Assembly (NCBI GenBank): GCA_049303335.1
Contig: JBAQNA010000051.1
Span: 1 to 17,295, forward strand
Source of the DNA: DAIDAN01 sp049303335
GTDB lineage: Archaea > Aenigmatarchaeota > Aenigmatarchaeia > Aenigmatarchaeales > DAIDAN01
Direction: 5' to 3'
DNA length: 17,295 bases
Position 1 is the first letter of the stretch; each line of letters opens with the position of its first letter. Made by a program: the position numbers and the translations under genes. Shown piece by piece: positions 7,084 to 13,801 of the stretch. The notes beneath the pieces were generated by a model. That model saw nothing but the letters and a program-made list of their open reading frames with translations. It was not told the DNA's origin and did no database searches.

Positions 7084-9816
7084 ATGTTTACCAAAGAAGA
7101 AGCCAAGCAGCGAGTAAAGGAACTTGTTGAAGATTTCGAGAAAAAGATGGAATATTACTCGAACCCGAAAACCGATGAAGGCAATATTGAAACCAAACTA
7201 TTGGAACCGCTGTTCTATGCTCTTGGATGGGCTAAAGATGATTTTGAAAAAAGAGAAAAGATGCAGAGGAAGGAGGGGCGCGGCATATCCGATTATGCTT
7301 TCAAGCTCAACACAAGAACCGTATTCTTTCTTGAAGCCAAGAAAGTCAGCATAAATATTGACAATGATAAAGCAACATGGAAACAAGCCATAAGCTATGC
7401 GCTTTCAAGGAGCGTGCCTTTTGCAGTATTAAGCAATTTCAAGTCGCTAAAAATATTCTGTGTGGAACAGGAAAGCGCGCTGAATAACCAATTCAGAGAC
7501 TTAAAATATTCTGAGTTTATCACAAGGTTTGATGATTTGTGGCTATTGTCCCGCGAAAGCTTTGAAAAGAATATGATTCTTGACATGGCAGTCAGGGAAC
7601 AACGCCTCAAGAAAAGAATATCAATAAATTCTGAACTTCTTGAGGACTTCATGCAGTCAAGAAGACTGTTGGTAGACAATATAGAGAAAAATTACCCCAA
7701 GAAATATGAAATAAATGAAAAAGACGAGATTATTCAGAGGCTTTTGGACAGGCTGATTTTCATCAGAAAGGCTGAGGATATCGGAATCAACAGGGATAAA
7801 AACAGCAAAGATATAGAGCTGTTGAAAGAAATTGCGGCTTTGCCTGAAAGCAAAATATATACAAAACTGAAAGAAATATTTTCAAGGTATAATGATACCT
7901 ATAACAGCGGGCTTTTTGCAAAAGGCTTGGACAGCGATGTGGATTCCATAAGCCTTGACGGGCATATAATCAAGAATCTGATAGAGCATCTTTACGAATC
8001 AAGAAATAGGGAATATTTTTACAATTTTGACTGGATTGATGCGGATATTTTAGGGCAGGTGTATGAGCAATATTTGGGAAAAATTCTTCAGCAGAAGAAA
8101 TCTGGAATTTCCAGCTTAAAGGGCGGGCAAGCCCACAAGAAAGAGCAGGGAATATATTATACACCGACATACATTGTGGATTATATTGTAAAAAACACCA
8201 TTGGCGAGCTTCTTAAAAACAAAAAAGCGGATGTTGAAAAATTGCGGGTTCTTGACCCCGCATGCGGTTCCGGCTCTTTCCTGATAAAAGCCTTTGACCG
8301 CATACTTGACGGCTACAAAAACAAGCATGATGTCAACCAAAAGAAACTGGATATGCAGGGGGCATATTCGACAAAAACGGATATCCTGAAAAGAAACATC
8401 TTTGGGGTTGATTTGGACAGCAAGGCGGTTGAGATAACAAAGCTCAATCTTCTCCTCAAAGCCGCGGAAGCCGGAAGAAAGCTTCCGTCAGAGATTGATT
8501 CCAATATAAGAACGGGAAACTCCCTGATTGATGATCCGGCAGCTGATAAGAACAGGTTTTTCAAATGGGATGAAAAGTTTCCAGACATAATCCAATACGA
8601 TGAAAAAGGAATCTTGAAAGAAGGCTATGGTTTTGATGTTGTGATTGGCAATCCGCCATATCTTTTGATGCAACCGCAAAACACACCTCAAGAATTATTG
8701 GATTATGTTAAAAATAGGTTCGCCGTAGCACAGTATAAAATAGACCTATATCACTTATTCTTTGAAAGAGCAATATCTCTTTTAAAAGAAGGCGGATGCT
8801 TCGGATTTATTACGCCCAATACATACCTTATGAATATTTACATAAACAATTTGAGAAAGTATATTTTAGATAATTGTAAAATTCTGCAAATAATTATTAT
8901 TCCACGAGAAGTTTTTCCAGATGCCAGCGTAGATACTGCGATAACTATCTTGCAGAAAGAAAGCAATAAAAAAAGACGAATGAACAACCCAGTAGAGGTT
9001 TTAGAAATAAGTAATTTTATTGAAAGTGCATTTAAGACTGCAACAATCCCGCAAAGCAATTTCTTTGAAGCAGAAAATCATGTTTTTAATGTCAATCTTG
9101 CTAAAAAAGATATTGTATTTTTCAAGAAATTCGAACACGATACGTTTACCAAGCTTGGTAATATTGCTCATCCATATTTTGGAATACAAACATTTGATAG
9201 GAAGAAATATGTTTCTGAAACAAAAGTCGACAGTAGTTATAAACCGGTTATCGACGGTCAAGATATTTCTCGCTACCGTTTGTCAAACAGGAGAGAATTC
9301 GTTAAATTTACCGAAGATGCCATAAAAAGCGGAGGTAAACAAAATGTATATGAGAATGAAAAAATATTTGTTAGGCAAATAGGAAAATATCCCATAGCAA
9401 CATATGGACCTGCGGGTGTATATTCACTCAATACTGTTTATAACATATTTTCAAAAGATGCGCAATTCAACTTGAAATATATTTTAGCAATACTAAATTC
9501 AAAATTAATGGCATATTTTTGGAAACTGAATTTTTCTGATTCTAAAGAACTTTTTCCAAAGATAAAAAGAAATTATTTGGAAGCAATTCCAATTAAAATA
9601 ATTTCTAAATCGGAACAGCAACCAATAATTACTCTCGTAGATAAAATCATCGCGCTCAATGCCCGCCTCACCGAATTTGGCAGCAAAAAAACAGAACAAA
9701 GCTCACAAATTAGCGAAGAAATCACACGCATTGACGCTGAAATTGACGAGTTTGTTTACAAGATTTATGGAATAACGGAAGAGGAAAAGAAAATTATTGA
9801 GAATAGTTTGAAATAG
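7084..9816 (+). CDS. Single-chain restriction-modification enzyme (type IIG-like)
   Basis: 910 aa in one polypeptide. Near the N-terminus is a PD-(D/E)XK nuclease: D70, then FFLEAKK with E84 and K86, then QAISYA (101-106), as in HsdR/type IIG nucleases. A helical linker follows. Next comes the N6-adenine methylase: GIYYTPTYIVDYIV (356-369), SAM motif I DPACGSGSF (391-399), GVDLD (441-445) and the catalytic NPPY (523-526). The C-terminal third resembles a TaqI/Eco57I-type target-recognition domain (FVRQIGKYPIATYGPAGVYS, then LAILNSKLMAYFWK and FPKIKRNYLEAIPI) and ends in a helical segment. Such enzymes methylate one strand of their site and cut unmodified DNA nearby; the recognition site cannot be read from sequence. 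No separate specificity gene is present. All catalytic motifs are intact. Base composition falls after about 8640 and rises again near 9640. Confidence 0.9.
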   Translation: MFTKEEAKQRVKELVEDFEKKMEYYSNPKTDEGNIETKLLEPLFYALGWAKDDFEKREKMQRKEGRGISDYAFKLNTRTVFFLEAKKVSINIDNDKATWKQAISYALSRSVPFAVLSNFKSLKIFCVEQESALNNQFRDLKYSEFITRFDDLWLLSRESFEKNMILDMAVREQRLKKRISINSELLEDFMQSRRLLVDNIEKNYPKKYEINEKDEIIQRLLDRLIFIRKAEDIGINRDKNSKDIELLKEIAALPESKIYTKLKEIFSRYNDTYNSGLFAKGLDSDVDSISLDGHIIKNLIEHLYESRNREYFYNFDWIDADILGQVYEQYLGKILQQKKSGISSLKGGQAHKKEQGIYYTPTYIVDYIVKNTIGELLKNKKADVEKLRVLDPACGSGSFLIKAFDRILDGYKNKHDVNQKKLDMQGAYSTKTDILKRNIFGVDLDSKAVEITKLNLLLKAAEAGRKLPSEIDSNIRTGNSLIDDPAADKNRFFKWDEKFPDIIQYDEKGILKEGYGFDVVIGNPPYLLMQPQNTPQELLDYVKNRFAVAQYKIDLYHLFFERAISLLKEGGCFGFITPNTYLMNIYINNLRKYILDNCKILQIIIIPREVFPDASVDTAITILQKESNKKRRMNNPVEVLEISNFIESAFKTATIPQSNFFEAENHVFNVNLAKKDIVFFKKFEHDTFTKLGNIAHPYFGIQTFDRKKYVSETKVDSSYKPVIDGQDISRYRLSNRREFVKFTEDAIKSGGKQNVYENEKIFVRQIGKYPIATYGPAGVYSLNTVYNIFSKDAQFNLKYILAILNSKLMAYFWKLNFSDSKELFPKIKRNYLEAIPIKIISKSEQQPIITLVDKIIALNARLTEFGSKKTEQSSQISEEITRIDAEIDEFVYKIYGITEEEKKIIENSLK

Positions 9817-9858
9817 GTTCTATTCTAAATACTATTTAAATCTTCCAAAAAATGATAA

Positions 9859-9870
9859 CTTTAAATAATA
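9859..9870 (+). promoter_or_regulatory. TATA box of the Shedu-like nuclease gene
   Basis: CTTTAAATAATA lies 43 nt after the restriction gene's stop and predicts transcription from about 9890. This leaves a 16-nt leader containing the ribosome site GGGGGA (9897-9902) before the ATG at 9907. The nuclease therefore appears to have its own promoter. Confidence 0.5.
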
Positions 9871-9872
9871 AC

Positions 9873-9891
9873 ACTGTTATATTATAACAGT
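9873..9891 (+). promoter_or_regulatory. Perfect 9-bp palindrome over the predicted transcription start (operator candidate)
   Basis: ACTGTTATATTATAACAGT has two perfect 9-bp arms around a central T. It sits between the TATA box and the ribosome site, where a bound dimeric repressor would block transcription. As a hairpin it is A/T-rich with almost no loop, so a terminator is less likely. A 12-base part (CTGTTATATTAT) recurs at 11177-11188. Confidence 0.45.
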
Positions 9892-9906
9892 ATTTTGGGG
9901 GATTAA

Positions 9907-11094
9907 ATGAGTTATTATTTTCAGAGAGCTGGGAGAAAGCGGACTAAGCAATTAGAAGAAGAATGTTATAATACCTTAGAGAAAGTTAAGGGTGAAATAG
10001 AAACATCTCTTGGCTCAACATTACAAACTGTTTGGACAAGTATTGATACTTTTGCGCTTGTTTTTACAGATAACGATGATTACAAAAATAAGAAAAAAAT
10101 AGTCGGAAAAGGAGCAAAGCAGTTATTTGGTATAATTAAAAACGATTATGATTTTATAGTTCTTTCTAATTCAGGCGATAATTGGAGACCTGTAACTTTG
10201 ATGGATAAAAAGCGTGTTATGGTTATAAACACAGGTCTCTTCAAAAGATTTCTAGAAATCTTTTCAAACAACGAATCAAAGATAAAACTGTTTTTATGCG
10301 AATTGAATGATGATACTAAATTAGTTATAAATAATTGGTGGTTGGGATTAGAAAAGAAATTAGGAACAAAAATTAAAGATGAATCTACAAATATACATGC
10401 TTTAGAAGATTCGAATTTACCGTCTTTATCTTCCGAGATAGTGAAACAGGATAAACAACAGCGAATTTTTAACCTTTTATTTTTGGAACAGATGAAGCAG
10501 AAGCTATCAAAGTATTACAAGATATTAAGTGATTTTGAGAAAGATGTTAAAGATGAAACTAAGAAGGAGCCTTATTTGAATAAAATCTTAATAGAAAATC
10601 CTTGGATTATTGATATAATATATGAGTTTTCTCCAAAACCAAAGCCGCAAGAAACGATAAGTAAAACTGTTGATATACAAATAGTAGATAATCTTTTTGG
10701 AATAGATAAGCATATTCTTGTAGAATGTAAGCGTCCCGATGATTCAACGGTGCCTCACCGGAAAGGAGTTAGAAGACCAAAATCAAATGTTATTGGAGCA
10801 GTCTCACAATGTATTACAGAGATGGAAAAATTTAGAGATAAAAAAATTAGGACAACAGGAATTGTCATAGCAGGAAGAAGTTCAGATAATGATATTGAGA
10901 TATTCAATAACTACATTCATAATATCAAAATTATATCATATGAAGAATTGATAGAAAGAGCACGGGCAAGACTAGACTTTTTCGGAGCAAAATTGCCTAA
11001 TTCTCAATCAAACAAAGATAATATTCCTCAAAAAGAAATCCAAGAATCTACTGAACATAAAATTGATATTCTTCCAGAAACATCAATCTCATAA
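9907..11094 (+). CDS. Shedu-like (DUF4263-type) PD-(D/E)XK nuclease
   Basis: 395 aa. The C-terminal half carries the pattern of Shedu nucleases: LNKILIENPWII (224-235), then D256 in KTVDIQIVDN, then the E273-x-K275 pair in HILVECKRPDDS, and a later glutamine in GAVSQCITEMEKF (297-309). These are the elements of a PD-(D/E)XK metal-dependent DNase fold. The N-terminal 200 residues are mixed helix and strand, match nothing I know, and may sense the trigger, as the variable N-terminal parts of Shedu proteins are thought to. The tail after about 365 is low-complexity and polar. Its position directly after a restriction-modification gene supports an anti-phage role. It is strongly A/T-rich, suggesting transfer. 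The nuclease fold is fairly secure; assignment to Shedu is an inference. Confidence 0.65.
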   Translation: MSYYFQRAGRKRTKQLEEECYNTLEKVKGEIETSLGSTLQTVWTSIDTFALVFTDNDDYKNKKKIVGKGAKQLFGIIKNDYDFIVLSNSGDNWRPVTLMDKKRVMVINTGLFKRFLEIFSNNESKIKLFLCELNDDTKLVINNWWLGLEKKLGTKIKDESTNIHALEDSNLPSLSSEIVKQDKQQRIFNLLFLEQMKQKLSKYYKILSDFEKDVKDETKKEPYLNKILIENPWIIDIIYEFSPKPKPQETISKTVDIQIVDNLFGIDKHILVECKRPDDSTVPHRKGVRRPKSNVIGAVSQCITEMEKFRDKKIRTTGIVIAGRSSDNDIEIFNNYIHNIKIISYEELIERARARLDFFGAKLPNSQSNKDNIPQKEIQESTEHKIDILPETSIS

Positions 11095-11118
11095 CTTTAT
11101 TAAAATCTCTCTCATCAT

Positions 11119-11282
11119 ATTTCGCAAGAAATCGCCTCGTTCTGCGTGATTGCTCGGCTCGCTCATAATGGTGTTTCTGTTATATTATGCGCTCGTTCCT
11201 CGCTGCGCTCCGCGGACAGAAAACCTTATGGCTCGCCTGCGCCTCCGGAAGGAAAAAACGAGGCGATAACATGATGCGAAAT
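11119..11282. repeat. Large imperfect inverted repeat (about 160 bp)
   Basis: Outer arms: ATTTCGCA (11119-11126) and ATCGCCTCGTT (11131-11141) are mirrored by AACGAGGCGAT (11257-11267) and TGCGAAAT (11275-11282), all exact. Inner arms: CATAATGGTGTTTCTGT (about 11164-11180) pairs with ACAGAAAACCTTATG (about 11216-11230) with small bulges. The centre is a C/G-rich run of CTCG/GCGC units. The whole can fold into one long interrupted stem, as RNA or cruciform. It lies between the defence block and the small ORF/endonuclease block, so it may be a boundary element, a MITE-like insertion, a structured leader or a terminator. Apart from this element I see no gene in 11095-11270. Confidence 0.6.
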
Positions 11283-11510
11283 GAAAGCGAAAAACCGATA
11301 TGGAATGTGCACAAAAAGCGAAGCTTTTTGGCATGCCGAAAAACTGAAAGTTTTCCGTGCAAGTTTGAGGAACACTTTTTGGATTGCGAGCTTTTTGAGC
11401 GCGAACTTTCCGACCAAGAGATTTGGGAGCGGATTTACGGCAGGAACGCAAAGCCTTTTGATTGGAGAAAATCAAATATTGAGGTAGAAGGCCCGTTAAG
11501 AGGTTTTTAA
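11271..11510 (+). CDS. Small hypothetical protein upstream of the homing endonuclease
   Basis: 79 aa from the ATG at 11271, which has GAGGCGAT just ahead. The frame is open back to 11187, but the extra 28 codons fall in the inverted repeat. I do not recognise the product. It is charged, contains three cysteines (LACRKTESFPCKFEEHFLDC) and an acidic helix-like stretch (LFERELSDQEIWERIYG), and has no hydrophobic segment. The stop is one base before the endonuclease ATG, and the last codons carry its GAGGT ribosome site, suggesting co-translation. Its first third overlaps a run of perfect hairpins (11313-11354), so this could also be a structured RNA with an accidental reading frame. Confidence 0.4.
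   Translation: MMRNESEKPIWNVHKKRSFLACRKTESFPCKFEEHFLDCELFERELSDQEIWERIYGRNAKPFDWRKSNIEVEGPLRGF
11313..11354. repeat. Run of three adjacent short hairpins
   Basis: AAAAAGC-GAA-GCTTTTT (11313-11329) is followed without gap by the palindrome GGCATGCC (11330-11337) and then AAAACT...AGTTTT (11340-11354). Adjacent arms can also re-pair (TTTTT-GGCATGCC-GAAAAA), allowing alternative folds. They lie inside the weakly supported small ORF, just after the large inverted repeat, so the structured zone extends over about 240 bp. Confidence 0.5.
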
Positions 11511-11511
11511 T

Positions 11512-12531
11512 ATGGAAGAAGTCCCAATCAATGAGATAGCCGAATGTGTCGGCTTATGGTTAGCGGAAGGCGACAAAACAACCATAAGGGAAGTAACATT
11601 AACAAACAATTCAGTCGACATTATTTTGTTTTTCTCCCAAAGGATAATGAGTCTGTATAAAGGCAAAAACAAACCGAGAATATATGCTTATTCTCCATAT
11701 AAGAAAAAACCATATAGCTCATTTAATGAAATAAAAATAAATTTTTATAATGATTTCAGGGCAAACAAACCTTACTACATTTTCAGATTGGCTGATACAA
11801 ATTTTGTAAAATATTGGAAAGCAAAAGTAGAAGAAATAAAAAACAACAAAAATCTCTATCCTGATATTCTTCGCGGATTTTTTGCAGGCGAGGGAAACAT
11901 AAAAGAAGCTTCAAGAAACAGGGTAATAAGAATAGCGCAGAAGCAGCAATTAGAAATTATAGACAGCATTTTAAATCATTACAAAATAAATTTCACATTC
12001 TCAAAAAGAGAAAGGTCTTATGTAATAACAAGCAGAATAAATTGGGATAGATTAGCAGAGCTAAAAATAGCTGATTTACATCCTGAAAAGAAAGAGAAAT
12101 TTTATAATATCTACAAAAAATTCAAAGAATATCATTATCCTCACAATCATATCAAAGACAAGATTCTTGGTTCTTTATACAAACCAAAAACAAGCAGAGA
12201 ATTAGCTTCTGAATTTGGAAGAACTCAAGCAAGATTGCAAAGAATTCTCTCAAACTTGAAAGAAGAAGGAAAGGTTAGGAATTTCCGAGTAAGAAGCAAA
12301 AATTATTGGGTAAATTCTGATTCAAAGTTAATACTAATTTCAGAAAGGAAGAAGTCAATCTTGAATTTATTAAAAAATCCCTTGAGGACTGTTGATATTG
12401 CAAACAATCTCAATATTGATGAGAAAAGCATAGCACGAAGATTAGCTGAATTACAAAAATTAGGATTAGTGGAAAGAAATGAATATTTATGGTCTAGAAC
12501 TGATATTGATAAAGAGGTGAAAGTATTGTGA
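11512..12531 (+). CDS. LAGLIDADG homing endonuclease with two winged-helix domains
   Basis: 339 aa. Two LAGLIDADG-type helices are visible: CVGLWLAEGD (12-21) and ILRGFFAGEGN (119-129), each ending in an acidic residue at the metal site (E19 and E127), about the usual 100 residues apart. This is a monomeric two-motif enzyme and both motifs look intact. The C-terminal third holds two winged-helix units (about 214-267 and 276-330; SRELASEFGRTQARLQRILS and TVDIANNLNIDEKSIARRLA) that could add DNA binding or autoregulation. There is no intein splice-junction signature and no host reading frame around it, so it is free-standing. The stop overlaps the rnhB GTG by four bases. Homing enzymes cut intron- or intein-free alleles to spread their element; here the obvious candidate is the intron in rnhB. 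It is A/T-rich relative to rnhB. Confidence 0.88.
   Translation: MEEVPINEIAECVGLWLAEGDKTTIREVTLTNNSVDIILFFSQRIMSLYKGKNKPRIYAYSPYKKKPYSSFNEIKINFYNDFRANKPYYIFRLADTNFVKYWKAKVEEIKNNKNLYPDILRGFFAGEGNIKEASRNRVIRIAQKQQLEIIDSILNHYKINFTFSKRERSYVITSRINWDRLAELKIADLHPEKKEKFYNIYKKFKEYHYPHNHIKDKILGSLYKPKTSRELASEFGRTQARLQRILSNLKEEGKVRNFRVRSKNYWVNSDSKLILISERKKSILNLLKNPLRTVDIANNLNIDEKSIARRLAELQKLGLVERNEYLWSRTDIDKEVKVL
12514..12520 (+). promoter_or_regulatory. Ribosome-binding site fixing the rnhB start
   Basis: GAGGTGA, a near-full match to the archaeal anti-Shine-Dalgarno, lies 7 nt before the GTG at 12528 and inside the end of the endonuclease gene. It shows that rnhB translation begins at 12528, upstream of the interrupting TAA, and not at the internal GTG at 12630. 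Confidence 0.75.
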
Positions 12532-13244
12532 CAACTATCTTAGGAATTGATGAAGCCGGCAATGGGTAAGAGGTTAAACTTCTATCCACCGAAAGAGGAG
12601 CTGTCATCGGTCCCCTGGTTCTGGCTGGAGTGATGATTGACGAGAAAGACGAGCAGAAACTCCGCGACATCGGAGTGAAGGACAGCAAAATGCTCACGCC
12701 GAAACAGCGCGAGGGAATGTTCGAAAAGATAAAAGCCGTTGCAAAGGACTACGCGATTCTGAAAATATCCGCGAAGGAGATAGACGAAGGACGCGTTATC
12801 AAAAACCTGAACAGGCTGGAAGCCGAGAAGATGGCAGAGATAATAAGAATCCTGAAAGCGGACCGCGCCTACGTTGACGCGCCGCAAGTCTCAACCGAGA
12901 AGTTCAAGCAATACCTGCTCGCGCTCGCGAAAAATCGCACGGAAATAATCGCGGAAAACTACGCGGACAAGACTTATCCTGTCTGCTCGGCTGCGTCGAT
13001 TCTCGCAAAAGTGGAGAGGGATAAGGAGATTGAGGAATTAAAAAAAGAAGTCGGCTACGATTTTGGCGTGGGATATCCGCACGACGCGCGAACCATAAGT
13101 TTCCTGCACCACCTTCTCGACAAGCACGGCGGCGAGTTTCCGGACTTCGTGAGAAAAAGCTGGATAACGTCAATCGACATCAAGGAAAATCGCGCGCAGA
13201 AAAAGCTCGGCGAGTTCAAGGTGAAGGAAGTGGAGGACGATTGA
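12528..13244 (+). CDS. rnhB: Ribonuclease HII, interrupted by a 33-nt intron-like segment
   Basis: RNase HII cuts the RNA strand of RNA-DNA hybrids and single ribonucleotides in DNA. Read straight, the frame begins TTILGIDEAGNG and meets TAA at 12567. Joining 12528-12561 to 12595-13244 gives 227 aa with the expected DEAGRGAVIGPLVLAGV, then VKDSKMLTP, AYVDAPQ and YADKTYPVCSAASILAKVER. These supply the four catalytic acidic residues and the SAASI hallmark. Length fits archaeal enzymes. An unspliced message could only yield a 13-residue peptide, or a protein restarted at GTG 12630 that lacks the DE pair and would be dead. Downstream codons show no decay: the frame is intact and core residues are kept, arguing against a pseudogene. 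It overlaps the upstream endonuclease gene by four bases. A sequencing insertion of exactly 33 nt is unlikely. Confidence 0.88.
12562..12594 (+). other. Candidate 33-nt archaeal pre-mRNA intron (bulge-helix-bulge)
   Basis: Precise removal of these bases turns DEAGNG-stop into DEAGRGAVIGP, restoring the conserved arginine. The RNA can fold with intron stem UGGGUA (12563-12568) against UAUCCA (12583-12588). The 5' bulge is CAA (12560-12562), cut after A12561. The central helix is CCGG (12556-12559) against CCGA (12589-12592), with one C-A mismatch. The 3' bulge is AAG (12593-12595), cut after A12594. An exonic stem (12549-12556 with 12600-12608, one bulged G) can hold the ends together, though it competes for C12556. 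The in-frame TAA is at 12567-12569. Confidence 0.75.
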
Positions 13245-13335
13245 AAATAGCGCGGCAAACAAATGTTTTTCCGTATCTGAAGATTATTAAGGTTCAAAAA
13301 GAAAATCTGCCGCGGAAAAATCGCGCGCGAAAAAC

Positions 13336-13346
13336 CTATTTATATC
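13336..13346 (+). promoter_or_regulatory. TATA box of the small membrane-protein gene
   Basis: CTATTTATATC is centred 26 nt before the ATG at 13367, predicting transcription that starts at the start codon. It selects this ATG over an open frame extending back to 13241. Confidence 0.55.
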
Positions 13347-13366
13347 TTTCTCTCAAACTGATTCTT

Positions 13367-13750
13367 ATGACAGATTCAAGCCAGGCAAATAAAAGCGGAA
13401 TCGGCGCAAAGCCCGATGACGCGGAAAAAGCGGAATCGGAAAAACCGAAAGAAGCAGGCGAGAAGAAAATAAGGGTTAACGAGGAAGTGAAATCCACCTT
13501 GTTGTTCGCCGCGACTTCCATTGCCGCAGGCTACGTCAGTTTTGTTCTTACCCCGGCAAAGCCGGCTTTCATCCCCGCGGTTTCGCTTCTGGTCGCGTTC
13601 GCAGCAACCGCGGCAATATTTTTCGGGACAAAAATGCTAATCCAGAAGCTCGAAGGCAAGAAAAATATGCAGTGGATTATGGGAAACGGCGGCGCAATCT
13701 ACCTGTTCCTGTGGTTCGTGACCTGGATAATTTTCTATAATGCGATGTAG
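13367..13750 (+). CDS. Small three-helix membrane protein
   Basis: 127 aa from the ATG chosen by its TATA box; the upstream part of the frame overlaps the end of rnhB. Residues 1-42 are polar and charged (alternating Asp/Glu/Lys/Pro) and probably cytoplasmic. Three hydrophobic segments follow at about 43-61, 67-92 and 103-125. The last is NGGAIYLFLWFVTWIIFYN, a W..W..YN pattern that reminds me of archaeal EMC6-like/DUF5379 small membrane proteins, which would imply a role in membrane-protein insertion. That is a resemblance only, and I give it low weight. Codon use is G/C-rich like rnhB and the second AspRS, so it looks native. It stands alone between rnhB and the aspartate block, with its own promoter. 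Confidence 0.7.
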   Translation: MTDSSQANKSGIGAKPDDAEKAESEKPKEAGEKKIRVNEEVKSTLLFAATSIAAGYVSFVLTPAKPAFIPAVSLLVAFAATAAIFFGTKMLIQKLEGKKNMQWIMGNGGAIYLFLWFVTWIIFYNAM

Positions 13751-13770
13751 ATTCTTGGTTAGATAGATGC

Positions 13771-13778
13771 TTTTAAAT
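13771..13778 (+). promoter_or_regulatory. TATA box of the aspartate block
   Basis: TTTTAAAT is centred about 27 nt before the ATG at 13802, so the first AspRS paralogue would be translated from a leaderless message. I see no equally placed box ahead of the asparaginase or the second AspRS gene, suggesting one transcript for the three. Confidence 0.45.
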
Positions 13779-13801
13779 TCTTTTAATCAGATTATTCTTT
13801 G

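Noticed and set aside
9873..9891. Palindrome as transcription terminator of the restriction gene
   Set aside because: It is A/T-rich with almost no loop and no useful T-run, and its place over the next gene's predicted start fits an operator better.
11187..11270. N-terminal extension of the small ORF to 107 aa
   Set aside because: The extension falls within the inverted repeat, has no convincing ribosome site, and its translation mirrors the repeat.
12564..12598. Alternative excisions of 33 nt giving GNGAVIGP
   Set aside because: They keep the reading frame but leave an unusual Asn in place of the conserved Arg, and I could not form a bulge-helix-bulge around those boundaries.
12630..13244. 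RNase HII starting at the internal GTG 12630
   Set aside because: This would lose the DEAGRG catalytic pair, while a strong ribosome site and correct N-terminal codons exist at 12528; the interrupted full-length reading is better.
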